Shown: positions 1 through 5,986 of the stretch, piece after piece
Layout: every line of letters starts with the position of its first letter
How positions within the stretch are numbered: position 1 is the first letter of the stretch
Source: Alphaproteobacteria bacterium
GTDB lineage: Bacteria; Pseudomonadota; Alphaproteobacteria; Rhizobiales; Rhizobiaceae
Assembly: GCA_030428345.1 (NCBI GenBank)
Contig: JAUIBM010000059.1
Location: forward strand, 1-10,019
Direction of reading: 5' to 3'
DNA: 10,019 bases
Notes under the pieces: model-generated
What the model was told of the DNA's origin: nothing
The model's input: the letters and a program-made list of their open reading frames with translations, nothing else
The model's database searches: none
Position numbers and translations under genes: made by a program

Positions 1-1385
1 ACCGGGCCGAGATACTTGCGGCTGTAGTTCTCCGGGCTCCAGCCGCGGATCGTCACCGGCTGGTCGACGCGCATCGATTCGGGATAGTTGCCGGCCTCGA
101 GAGCGGCGAGGAACACGAACGGCTTGAACGAGGAGCCGGGCTGACGCTGCGAGGAGGTTGCGCGGTTGAACTGGCTCTCGCCGTAATCACGCCCACCGAC
201 GATGGCCCGGACCGCGCCGTCGGTGTCCATCGCCACCATGGCGCCTTCCTTGGCCTTGTACTGCGCCCCGTACTGGCGAAGGGTCGATTCGATCGCGTCC
301 TCGGCGGCCTTTTGCAGATCCAGATCGACGGTGGTCTTGACCACAAAGGTGCGCGAGGGCAGGCGCACCGCCAGCTTCTTTACCTCTTCAAACGCCACGT
401 CGAGGAAATAGTTCGGCCCTTCCTCCTCGTTGCGCTCGATGACGGAGGCCGGCCTGCGTCGTGCGCCGATCACCTGCCCCTCGGTCATGAAACCGGCCTG
501 CACCATATTGGTCAGCACTTCATTGGCGCGGGCGCGGGCCGCGGGCAGGTTGACGTGCGGGGCATATTTGGTCGGGGCCTTGAAAAGTCCGGCAAGCATG
601 GCGGCCTCGGCCATGTTGATCTCACGAACGGATTTGCCGAAGTAGAACTGCGAGGCGGCCTCCACGCCGAATGCGCCGCCGCCCATATAGGCGCGGTCGA
701 GATAGAGCTTGAGAATCTCCTTCTTGGTCAGGTTCATCTCAAGCCAGAGCGAAAGGAAGGCTTCCTTGACCTTGCGGTCGATGGTGCGCTCGTTTGACAG
801 GAAAAGGTTCTTCGCCAGCTGCTGGGTGATGGTGGAGCCGCCTTGTACCACCGAATTGGCGCGGACATTCTCGACCATTGCGCGCGCGAGGCCCAGGAAA
901 TCGATGCCGACATGTTCGAAGAAGCGCCGGTCCTCGGTCGCCAGCACGGCCTTGATGAAATTGTCCGGCAGGGCGTCGATTTCTTCCGAATCGGTCTGCC
1001 TTATGCCGCGCCGCCCGATATCCTTGCCGTTGCGATCGAGAAAGGTGATCGCGTAATCACCGCTGGTGCGCCAGTCGCGCGTGGTTTCCTCGAATGCCGG
1101 CATTGCCAGCGCCAGCAACAGGACGGCGCCGCCCAGGCCAAGTGTGACGCCCTCGCCCATTATCTCGATCAGGAGCCGCCGCCAGCCGGTGACGCGGAAT
1201 CTGCGGAAGAAGATGACGACATTTTCCCAGCGGTCGCCCGCGTCCTCGAAGGCGCGAAAAAGCGTATCGTCGATCCAGGAATCGAACTCCAGGAGCCGGT
1301 TTCGGGCATTTCCCTTGCCCTGATTGGCGAACGGATTGCGCAATTGCGGCTCACTTCCGACTGTCAAACGATGTTCGCGACACAT
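1..1385 (-). CDS. mrcA: Penicillin-binding protein 1A (bifunctional transglycosylase/transpeptidase), 3' end outside window
   Basis: This enzyme polymerises lipid II into glycan strands and cross-links the stem peptides on the outer face of the inner membrane. About 461 N-terminal codons are present. A cytoplasmic tail of about 75 residues, including a VTGWRR segment as in rhizobial PBP1A proteins, is followed by one membrane helix at about residues 79-98. The family 51 glycosyltransferase domain follows, with the ATEDRRFFEH motif (catalytic Glu about 151), QGGSTITQQ (about 181-189), RKVKEAF and KKEILKLYLD. The transpeptidase domain begins near residue 383, and its SxxK motif (SSFK) puts the acyl-ester Ser at about 418 and Lys at 421. 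The SxN and KTG motifs would lie beyond the left edge. The ATG at 1385 is the only plausible start before the conserved tail, but it lacks a clear ribosome-binding site. The gene is divergent from the YcgN-type gene. Confidence 0.95.
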   Translation of the reverse strand, partial: MCREHRLTVGSEPQLRNPFANQGKGNARNRLLEFDSWIDDTLFRAFEDAGDRWENVVIFFRRFRVTGWRRLLIEIMGEGVTLGLGGAVLLLALAMPAFEETTRDWRTSGDYAITFLDRNGKDIGRRGIRQTDSEEIDALPDNFIKAVLATEDRRFFEHVGIDFLGLARAMVENVRANSVVQGGSTITQQLAKNLFLSNERTIDRKVKEAFLSLWLEMNLTKKEILKLYLDRAYMGGGAFGVEAASQFYFGKSVREINMAEAAMLAGLFKAPTKYAPHVNLPAARARANEVLTNMVQAGFMTEGQVIGARRRPASVIERNEEEGPNYFLDVAFEEVKKLAVRLPSRTFVVKTTVDLDLQKAAEDAIESTLRQYGAQYKAKEGAMVAMDTDGAVRAIVGGRDYGESQFNRATSSQRQPGSSFKPFVFLAALEAGNYPESMRVDQPVTIRGWSPENYSRKYLGP

Positions 1386-1420
1386 ATAGCATGGCGCGGC
1401 GGATTTGGAGAGTTTTGCGA

Positions 1421-1951
1421 ATGATGCGGCCAAAAAGCGGCGCGAAGGCAACGACACCCGAAAATGGCGGCGCGCAGCGCGGCTATTGGAAGGAGAAATC
1501 GCTTGCCGAAATGTCTTCCGCCGAGTGGGAAGGGTTGTGCGACGGCTGCGGGCGTTGCTGCCTCAACAAGCTCGAGGACTGGGATACGGGCGAAATACAC
1601 TGGACCAATGTCGCCTGCCGGCTGCTGGACGGGCATAGCTGCGCCTGCAGCGACTATTCCAACCGCTTCGACCATGTGCCGGACTGCATCCAGCTCACGC
1701 CCGCAAAGGTGAGCGAACTGGGCTGGCTGCCGCCCAGTTGCGCCTATCGCCTGGTGCATGAGGGCAAGGACCTGATGCCCTGGCACCACCTCGTTTCAGG
1801 CAGCCGGGAGACGGTTCACGAGGCGGGCGTCTCGGTGCGCGGACGCTGCGTGCCGGAGGACGGCATCGAGCCGGAAGACTATGAAGAGCATCTCGTGCGC
1901 TGGCCCGGCCAGATGCCGCGCAGGCCGCGCAAGGCATCAGCCGGCGGATAG
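1421..1951 (+). CDS. YcgN/UPF0260-family cysteine-cluster protein
   Basis: This is a member of the YcgN (UPF0260) family, related to the CxxCxxCC zinc/iron-chelating domain proteins. The biochemical function of the family is not established. From the chosen start the protein has 176 residues. The signature LCDGCGRCCLNKL places cysteines at about 40, 43, 46 and 47, and further conserved cysteines lie at about 66, 74, 76, 89 and 107, consistent with binding metal or an Fe-S centre. The segments EMSSAEWEGLCDGCGRCC and CAYRLVHEGKDLMPWHHL resemble E. coli YcgN closely. The start at 1421 is preferred because GGAGAG lies eight bases upstream. An in-frame ATG at 1391 would add ten residues and place the start only five bases from the divergent PBP start. 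There is no membrane segment. The gene converges on the acetyltransferase gene with about 52 bases between stops and no convincing terminator there. Confidence 0.9.
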   Translation: MMRPKSGAKATTPENGGAQRGYWKEKSLAEMSSAEWEGLCDGCGRCCLNKLEDWDTGEIHWTNVACRLLDGHSCACSDYSNRFDHVPDCIQLTPAKVSELGWLPPSCAYRLVHEGKDLMPWHHLVSGSRETVHEAGVSVRGRCVPEDGIEPEDYEEHLVRWPGQMPRRPRKASAGG

Positions 1952-2003
1952 GGCCGGGCAGGGTCTTGAGCCTGGGCTATTCTTGTCGCGCAAGGGCCGG
2001 ATC

Positions 2004-2555
2004 TCAGCCCGCCACGACGCGCTTTCGGATCATCTTTGCCGGGGCGCCTGAATAAACGCCCCACGGCTCCAGCGAGCCTGTCGCGACACATCCCAGTCCG
2101 ACAACCGCGCCTTCGCCCACGACAGTTCCCGGCCCGAGCACCGATTTGGCTGCGATCCAGGCGCCATCGCCAATGGTGATGGGCCGGGTGATCAGATCGA
2201 AGCCCGGCCGCGACCAGTCATGGCTGCCGGTGCACAGATAGACTCCCTGCGACAGCGCAACATGATTGCCGATCGTTACGGTCGCTAGATTGTCGATCCA
2301 TGCGCGCTCGCCGATCCAGACATGATCGCCGACCACCAGCCGCCAGGGGAATTTCACCTGGACCCGCGGCTTGATCACCACGCCGTCGCCGATCTTCGCG
2401 CCGAAAAGGCGCAACAGGGCCACACGCCAGCCTGATCCGGGAAACCAGCTCGACATGGCGAAGGCGTCGGCAATGAGCCAAAGCATCTCGCACCATCGCG
2501 GCGCGCCGCGCTCGAAATCGCTATTCTGGAACTGATCGAGGCGGACCGGGTTCAT
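2004..2555 (-). CDS. WcaF-like sugar O-acetyltransferase (left-handed beta-helix)
   Basis: This 183-residue protein is a hexapeptide-repeat acyltransferase of the putative colanic acid biosynthesis acetyltransferase (WcaF) type. Such enzymes move an acetyl group from acetyl-CoA to a sugar of a surface polysaccharide in the cytoplasm. The N-terminal part has the family's LDQFQN and WRVALLRLFGAKIGDGV segments. Imperfect hexapeptide turns follow (IGDGVV, VGDHVW, IGNHVA, IGDGAW, VGEGAV), then the terminal YSGAPAKMIRKR signature. The histidine in CTGSHDW (about residue 112) matches the catalytic base of the family. The ATG at 2555 has AAGG about eight bases upstream. No other polysaccharide genes are in the window, so it is an orphan here and its sugar substrate cannot be named. 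Family assignment is firm; the exact acceptor is unknown. Confidence 0.88.
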   Translation of the reverse strand: MNPVRLDQFQNSDFERGAPRWCEMLWLIADAFAMSSWFPGSGWRVALLRLFGAKIGDGVVIKPRVQVKFPWRLVVGDHVWIGERAWIDNLATVTIGNHVALSQGVYLCTGSHDWSRPGFDLITRPITIGDGAWIAAKSVLGPGTVVGEGAVVGLGCVATGSLEPWGVYSGAPAKMIRKRVVAG

Positions 2556-2605
2556 TGCGGGGACCTTTGTGCGGCGTGTTCCACACGGGAATCGGAAGAT
2601 TGCAG

Positions 2606-2634
2606 ACCATTGTCGCAGGTTGCGCGCCGGTCAA
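2606..2634 (-). promoter_or_regulatory. Weak candidate promoter for the acetyltransferase gene
   Basis: On the minus strand TTGACC (2634-2629) is a near-consensus -35. About 17 bases downstream there is only a poor -10 (around CAATGG, near 2611-2606). This would give a leader of about 45 bases before the ATG at 2555. That leader contains a small inverted repeat, CGTGT-TCC-ACACG at 2575-2587, which could be an operator but is short enough to be chance. Confidence 0.25.
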
Positions 2635-2686
2635 GTTTTCGTGCCCGCAAAGGATCGAAATCCAGCCTCGCAAAAAAGCGTAGTGT

Positions 2687-2706
2687 TCTAGGAATAAATT
2701 CCTTGA
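2687..2706. promoter_or_regulatory. Dyad overlapping the -35 of the putative GTA-cluster promoter (operator candidate)
   Basis: Positions 2690-2703 are a perfect inverted repeat, AGGAAT-AA-ATTCCT. It extends to 2687-2706 with a single mismatched pair. The right arm runs into the TTGACG hexamer at 2703-2708, so a dimeric protein bound here would touch the -35. It is AT-rich in an otherwise GC-rich region. The binding protein is unknown, and it does not resemble a CtrA box (TTAA-N7-TTAA). Confidence 0.45.
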
Positions 2707-2731
2707 CGCCGTGACGGTGATCAGGTAGGGT
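2703..2731 (+). promoter_or_regulatory. Putative sigma70-type promoter for the GTA structural operon
   Basis: TTGACG at 2703-2708 and TAGGGT at 2726-2731 are separated by exactly 17 bases. The predicted start of transcription is near 2738, about 84 bases before the g1 start codon. It is the best -35/-10 pair I found in the gap and faces the GTA-like genes. The -10 is only a partial match to consensus. Known GTA promoters in Rhodobacter depend on dedicated activators, so basal housekeeping activity would need testing. Confidence 0.45.
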
Positions 2732-2737
2732 TTGTTT

Positions 2738-2800
2738 ATGGTCGAAGAAGTGCGGCCGAGAGAGGCCCTCCGGCCCTGGCGCGGGGTCGCGCCAGAATAA
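2738..2800 (+). CDS. Possible leaderless 20-codon leader peptide upstream of g1
   Basis: An ATG sits where transcription from the TTGACG/TAGGGT pair should begin. It opens a 20-codon frame (starting MVEEVRPREALRPWRG) closed by TAA at 2798-2800. It has no Shine-Dalgarno sequence, so translation would have to be leaderless, which is possible in alphaproteobacteria. It contains four Arg and three Pro codons, and its last codons form the arm of a strong hairpin. It is in frame with g1 but separated from it by the TAA. There is no homology to rely on, so this is a hypothesis from position alone. Confidence 0.22.
   Translation: MVEEVRPREALRPWRGVAPE
2776..2795 (+). promoter_or_regulatory. GC-rich hairpin in the g1 leader
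   Basis: CTGGCGCG and CGCGCCAG form a perfect 8-bp stem around a GGGT loop, ending 26 bases before the g1 ATG. No U-tract follows, so it is not a typical intrinsic terminator. It could affect ribosome access to g1, protect the mRNA end or act with the overlapping mini-ORF. An additional weak pairing (GGCC arms around 2753-2766) lies just upstream. Confidence 0.5.
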
Positions 2801-2821
2801 CACCAATCGGAATTTATCGAC

Positions 2822-3154
2822 ATGAAGACTGCTGCACCCGCCCGCAAGGCGCGCGTGTCCGGTTTCGGCCGCCTTGCGGCCCGGCTCTCGCGCATGCTGG
2901 GCAAACAGATCGACGCGCTGGAAGCCGATCCGCCCGACGGTTTCTCCGAAGCCCGCGTCAAGGCGCTGCTGCTGCTCGCCAAGACGCTCGGTGCGATGGA
3001 AGAGGCAACGTCACGTAATGAAAAGGCAGAAGATGGCGAGCAGTCAGACACCGGCGATCTTCTGGAATTCCGCCGCGAACTTGAGAAGCGCATTGCTGCG
3101 CTTGGTCCGGCGCAGCCTGACGACCCGGTTTCTGGAGACCCTGTCGCCGGATGA
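2822..3154 (+). CDS. GTA small terminase subunit-like protein (g1/TerS)
   Basis: This 110-residue protein occupies the position of g1, the small terminase of the RcGTA packaging motor, which assembles with the large terminase in the cytoplasm. A basic N-terminus (about residues 1-25) is followed by a helix-rich part, KQIDALEADPPDGF at about 28-41 and ARVKALLLLAKTLGAMEEA at about 44-62. An acidic linker then leads to a short conserved-looking C-terminal helix, LLEFRRELEKRIAALG (about 80-95). There is no recognisable helix-turn-helix, which fits the known absence of a specific DNA-binding domain in the R. capsulatus GTA TerS. The ATG at 2822 has only a weak upstream GGA. Its 3' part overlaps g2 out of frame. 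The assignment rests on position and on the general form of GTA g1 proteins, because sequence is weakly conserved in this family. Confidence 0.68.
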   Translation: MKTAAPARKARVSGFGRLAARLSRMLGKQIDALEADPPDGFSEARVKALLLLAKTLGAMEEATSRNEKAEDGEQSDTGDLLEFRRELEKRIAALGPAQPDDPVSGDPVAG

Positions 3155-4409
3155 GCTGCGCCGCCTGCATGGCGACTGGCCGGTCTTCGCGAACCTGGCG
3201 CAGCGTCCGCCGCTCGAACAATGGCGGACATGGCTGCTGCTCGGCGGACGCGGCGGCGGCAAGACCTGGGCCGGCGCGCATTGGCTCAAATCCCTGGTTG
3301 CCCGCGACCCGCACATAGCGGGCGACGCCGCCGGTCGGGTAGCGCTGGTCGGCGAGACCTTCGCCGACGCGCGCGCCGTGATGGTGGAGGGCGAATCGGG
3401 CCTCCTCGCCGTGCATGGACGCGGCGAGCGGCCGCAATGGAATCCCTCGAAGCGCGAACTGGTATGGCGCGACGGCACGATCGGGCAGGTGTTCTCCGCC
3501 TCCGACCCGGAAGGCCTGCGCGGAAGCCAGTTCGGCGCGGCATGGTGCGATGAGGTCGGCAAATGGGAACACCCGGACGAGACCTGGGACATGCTGCAAT
3601 TCTGCCTGAGGCTGGGCCGCGATCCGCGCCGCGTGGCGACGACCACGCCGCGTCCGCTCGCCCTGCTCCGGCGGTTGATCGCCGATCCGGCGACGCAGGT
3701 GACGCGGGCGAAAAGCTCGGACAATCGCGGGCATCTGGCGCCCGGCTTTCTCGAATATCTGAATGACCGCTATGGCGGCACAAGGCTTGGGCGGCAGGAA
3801 CTGGATGGCGAGATCGTGGAGGATCGCGAGGATGCGCTCTGGCGTCGCTCAATGATCGAGGCGGCGCGTCTGGACGGCGCGGATGTCCCGACCTTGGAGA
3901 ACCTGGAACGCATCGTCGTGGCGGTCGACCCGCCCGCCGGTTCCGGGCCCCACGCCGCGGCCTGCGGCATCGTCGCCGCCGGGCGCGACCGCGAAGGACG
4001 CTGCCTGGTGCTGGCCGACCGTTCGGTACAGCCGGCGACGCCGCTCAAATGGTCGATGGCGGCCATCGCCTTGTTTCGGGCCCTGGAGGCAGACTGCATC
4101 GTTGCCGAGGTCAATCAGGGCGGCGACATGGTGAAAGGCATGATCCACAATGTCGATCCGTCGGTGCCCGTGCGCGCGGTTCGCGCCAGCCGGGGCAAAT
4201 GGCTGCGCGCCGAACCGGTGGCGCTGCTCTATGAGCGCGGGCTGGTGCGCCACGCGGGCCGGTTTGCCGAACTGGAAGACGAGATGTGCGCCGTCACGCG
4301 CGACGGAAAGGCCGAGGGCCGTTCGCCCGACCGGGTGGATGCCCTGGTCTGGGCGGTGAGCGAGCTGATGCTTGCCGGCCGCGCGGAACCGCGCATCCGC
4401 ATGGTCTGA
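3033..4409 (+). CDS. GTA large terminase / DNA-packaging ATPase-nuclease (g2/TerL)
   Basis: This is the motor that threads DNA into the procapsid through the portal and cuts it. From the chosen ATG it has 458 residues. The ATPase domain shows Walker A GGRGGGKT (about 71-78, Lys 77) and Walker B AAWCDE (Asp 173, Glu 174). ATTTPRP, which fits the coupling motif, follows. The RNase H-like nuclease domain has VAVDPPAG (Asp 299), AEVNQGG (Glu 359) and SPDRVDAL (Asp 433 and Asp 436), so the acidic catalytic set appears intact. The start is uncertain. ATG 3033 has AAAAGG six bases upstream but gives a 122-base overlap with g1. ATG 3018 and TTG 3102 are alternatives, and the conserved family region only begins around FLETLSPDEL (about residue 34). 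GTA terminases package by headful with little sequence preference. The next gene follows after 40 bases. Confidence 0.93.
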   Translation: MASSQTPAIFWNSAANLRSALLRLVRRSLTTRFLETLSPDELRRLHGDWPVFANLAQRPPLEQWRTWLLLGGRGGGKTWAGAHWLKSLVARDPHIAGDAAGRVALVGETFADARAVMVEGESGLLAVHGRGERPQWNPSKRELVWRDGTIGQVFSASDPEGLRGSQFGAAWCDEVGKWEHPDETWDMLQFCLRLGRDPRRVATTTPRPLALLRRLIADPATQVTRAKSSDNRGHLAPGFLEYLNDRYGGTRLGRQELDGEIVEDREDALWRRSMIEAARLDGADVPTLENLERIVVAVDPPAGSGPHAAACGIVAAGRDREGRCLVLADRSVQPATPLKWSMAAIALFRALEADCIVAEVNQGGDMVKGMIHNVDPSVPVRAVRASRGKWLRAEPVALLYERGLVRHAGRFAELEDEMCAVTRDGKAEGRSPDRVDALVWAVSELMLAGRAEPRIRMV

Positions 4410-4421
4410 GCCTTCGCTCAG
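4406..4421 (+). other. Small hairpin at the terminase stop codon
   Basis: CTGAGC and GCTCAG pair perfectly (6 bp) around a CTTC loop, spanning the TGA of the large terminase gene. It sits in the 40-base gap before the portal gene. No T-run follows, so it is not an intrinsic terminator. It might be an RNA processing or decay-protection element, or chance. Confidence 0.35.
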
Positions 4422-4449
4422 CTACTCAGACATAGCCGAAAGAGATCGC

Positions 4450-5652
4450 ATGAACCCTCTTGTGGACTGGTTCCGCGCGCGTACGCGCCGGGAGACGAAA
4501 TCGGCTGGCCTGCCATTGCTCGCCTTTCATGGCGCAGGAGAGGCAAGCTGGTCGGAGGCGCATAACGGCGCGCTCGCCCGCGAGGGCTTTGCCCGCAACG
4601 CGGTGGTGCATCGCTGCGTGCGCATGGTGAGCGAGGCTGCCGCCTCCCTGCCGCTGCTGCTCTACCAGGACGCCGACGAACTGGACGAGCATCCCTTGCT
4701 GACGCTGCTGGGCGAACCCAATCAGCGCCAGGGCGGCGGTGATTTCCGAGAGGCGCTGTACGGCCATCTTTCGATATCGGGCAATGCCTATGTCGAGGCG
4801 ATCACCCTCAACGGCGAAGTGCGCGAACTGCATCTGCTGCGGCCCGACCGGGTCGACCCGGTAACCGACTCCACCGGCTGGGCCGTCGCCTATGATTATC
4901 GCGCCGGCAATTCCAGCCGCCGCATCGAGCTGACGGGCGATCCGCCCACGCTTCTGCATCTGACGCTTTTCAATCCGCTGGACGACATTTATGGCCTGCC
5001 GCCGCTGACCCCGGCGCATATGGCGCTGGACATTCACAATGCCGCCAGCCGCTGGAACAAGGCGCTGCTGGACAATTCCGCCCGGCCCTCCGGAGCGCTG
5101 GTTTATACGGCCGGCGAGGGCGTCAACCTGACCAGCGACCAGTATGAACGACTGAAGCAGGAACTGGAGAGCGGCTACACCGGCGCGGCGCGGGCCGGGC
5201 GGCCGATGCTTCTGGAGGGCTGGCTCGACTGGAAGGCGATGGGCTTTTCGCCGCGCGACATGGATTTTGTCCAGGCCAAGAATGGTGCGGCCCGCGACAT
5301 CGCGCTTGCCTTCGGCGTTCCGCCCATGCTTCTCGGCATCCCCGGCGACAACACCTACGCCAATTACCAGGAGGCCAATCGCGCTTTCTGGCGCCAGACG
5401 GTATTGCCGCTCGCCACGCGTGTGACCGCCGGCCTCGGCGGCTGGCTGTCCAAGCTTCACGGCGGCGGGCTGCGGCTTGATTTCGACCGCGACGCGGTCG
5501 ACGCGCTTTCGAGCGATCGAGACGCGTTGTGGCGCAGGTTGGGCGAAGCCCGGTTCTTGACCGTCGATGAAAAGCGGGAGGCGGTCGGCTACGGCCCCGC
5601 CGAGCCCGGCTTCCAACCGCAATCCGAGAGCCAGTCCCGGAGCGCGCCATGA
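4450..5652 (+). CDS. Phage portal protein, HK97 gp3-like (g3)
   Basis: Twelve copies of this protein form the ring at one vertex of the head through which DNA enters and leaves. It also nucleates procapsid assembly and docks the terminase. The protein has 400 residues, a normal size for a GTA portal. The HK97-type portal signature is clear: NAVVHRCVRMVSEAAASLPL near residues 50-70, LSISGNAYVEAI near 110-122, HLTLFNPLDDIYGLPPL near 172-188, and the C-terminal FGVPPMLLGIPGDNTYANYQEANRAFWRQTVLP region near 292-325. A proline- and serine-rich tail follows. The ATG at 4450 has a GA-rich sequence (GAAAGAGA) just upstream. The stop overlaps the next start in an ATGA junction, which suggests translational coupling. 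Confidence 0.95.
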   Translation: MNPLVDWFRARTRRETKSAGLPLLAFHGAGEASWSEAHNGALAREGFARNAVVHRCVRMVSEAAASLPLLLYQDADELDEHPLLTLLGEPNQRQGGGDFREALYGHLSISGNAYVEAITLNGEVRELHLLRPDRVDPVTDSTGWAVAYDYRAGNSSRRIELTGDPPTLLHLTLFNPLDDIYGLPPLTPAHMALDIHNAASRWNKALLDNSARPSGALVYTAGEGVNLTSDQYERLKQELESGYTGAARAGRPMLLEGWLDWKAMGFSPRDMDFVQAKNGAARDIALAFGVPPMLLGIPGDNTYANYQEANRAFWRQTVLPLATRVTAGLGGWLSKLHGGGLRLDFDRDAVDALSSDRDALWRRLGEARFLTVDEKREAVGYGPAEPGFQPQSESQSRSAP

Positions 5653-5972
5653 GCACCGCATTCGCCATCACCCAGGAAGTCTGGGGCAAGCTCGCCGGCG
5701 CCGTCGCCGGGTCAGCGATATCGCTCGCCTATGTACTGCCGAGCGGTCGGCGCGAGGCGGCGCTGCGTTTCTTCACCGGCGTCGCCGCGGGCATGGCCTT
5801 CGGCACGCCGGTCGGCGTCAAGCTTGCCGATCATATGGGCGTCGCCGGACAGTTGAGCGGTCTGGAGATCGCCATGACCGGCGCCGGGGCGACCAGCCTT
5901 TGCGCCTGGTGGGCGCTTGGCGTCCTCGCTCGCATTGCGGCGCGCCTGCAGGCCCCGCGCAACGAAAGCTGA
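5649..5972 (+). CDS. Small three-helix membrane protein within the GTA head module (g3.5 position)
   Basis: This 107-residue protein begins in an ATGA overlap with the portal gene and ends 14 bases before the prohead protease. Three hydrophobic stretches (about residues 13-30, 37-58 and 71-95) predict three membrane helices, with a basic turn SGRREA between the first two. Glycines and alanines are abundant (GAVAGSAIS, FFTGVAAGMAFGTPVG, AMTGAGATSL), favouring close helix packing. I recall a DUF-class protein (possibly DUF6107) of this kind in rhizobial GTA-like clusters, but that is memory and should be checked. Its function is unknown. Size and topology resemble small holins, yet the R. capsulatus GTA holin and endolysin are encoded elsewhere and no endolysin adjoins this gene. 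A membrane anchor for procapsid assembly is another possibility. Confidence 0.8.
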   Translation: MSTAFAITQEVWGKLAGAVAGSAISLAYVLPSGRREAALRFFTGVAAGMAFGTPVGVKLADHMGVAGQLSGLEIAMTGAGATSLCAWWALGVLARIAARLQAPRNES

Positions 5973-5986
5973 TTTCGGAGACAATC

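Noticed and set aside
312..1424. Plus-strand open frames opposite the penicillin-binding protein
   Set aside because: The minus-strand frame gives continuous glycosyltransferase and transpeptidase motifs. The plus-strand frames are antisense shadows.
1952..2003. Terminator between the convergent YcgN and acetyltransferase genes
   Set aside because: Only 4-bp stems are present (around 1969-1978 and 1980-1992), with no T-run, so this does not support a call.
2556..2821. Prophage attachment site or tRNA at the left edge of the GTA-like cluster
   Set aside because: No tRNA-like fold, integrase or repeated core is visible. The right boundary is outside the window, so direct repeats could not be compared.
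2556..2821. CtrA binding box (TTAA-N7-TTAA) upstream of g1
   Set aside because: No TTAA pair with the right spacing is present in the gap.
4426..5661. Long minus-strand open frame (about 411 codons) opposite the portal gene
   Set aside because: High GC makes stop codons rare on the opposite strand. The translation has no family features, and the plus-strand portal protein is unmistakable.
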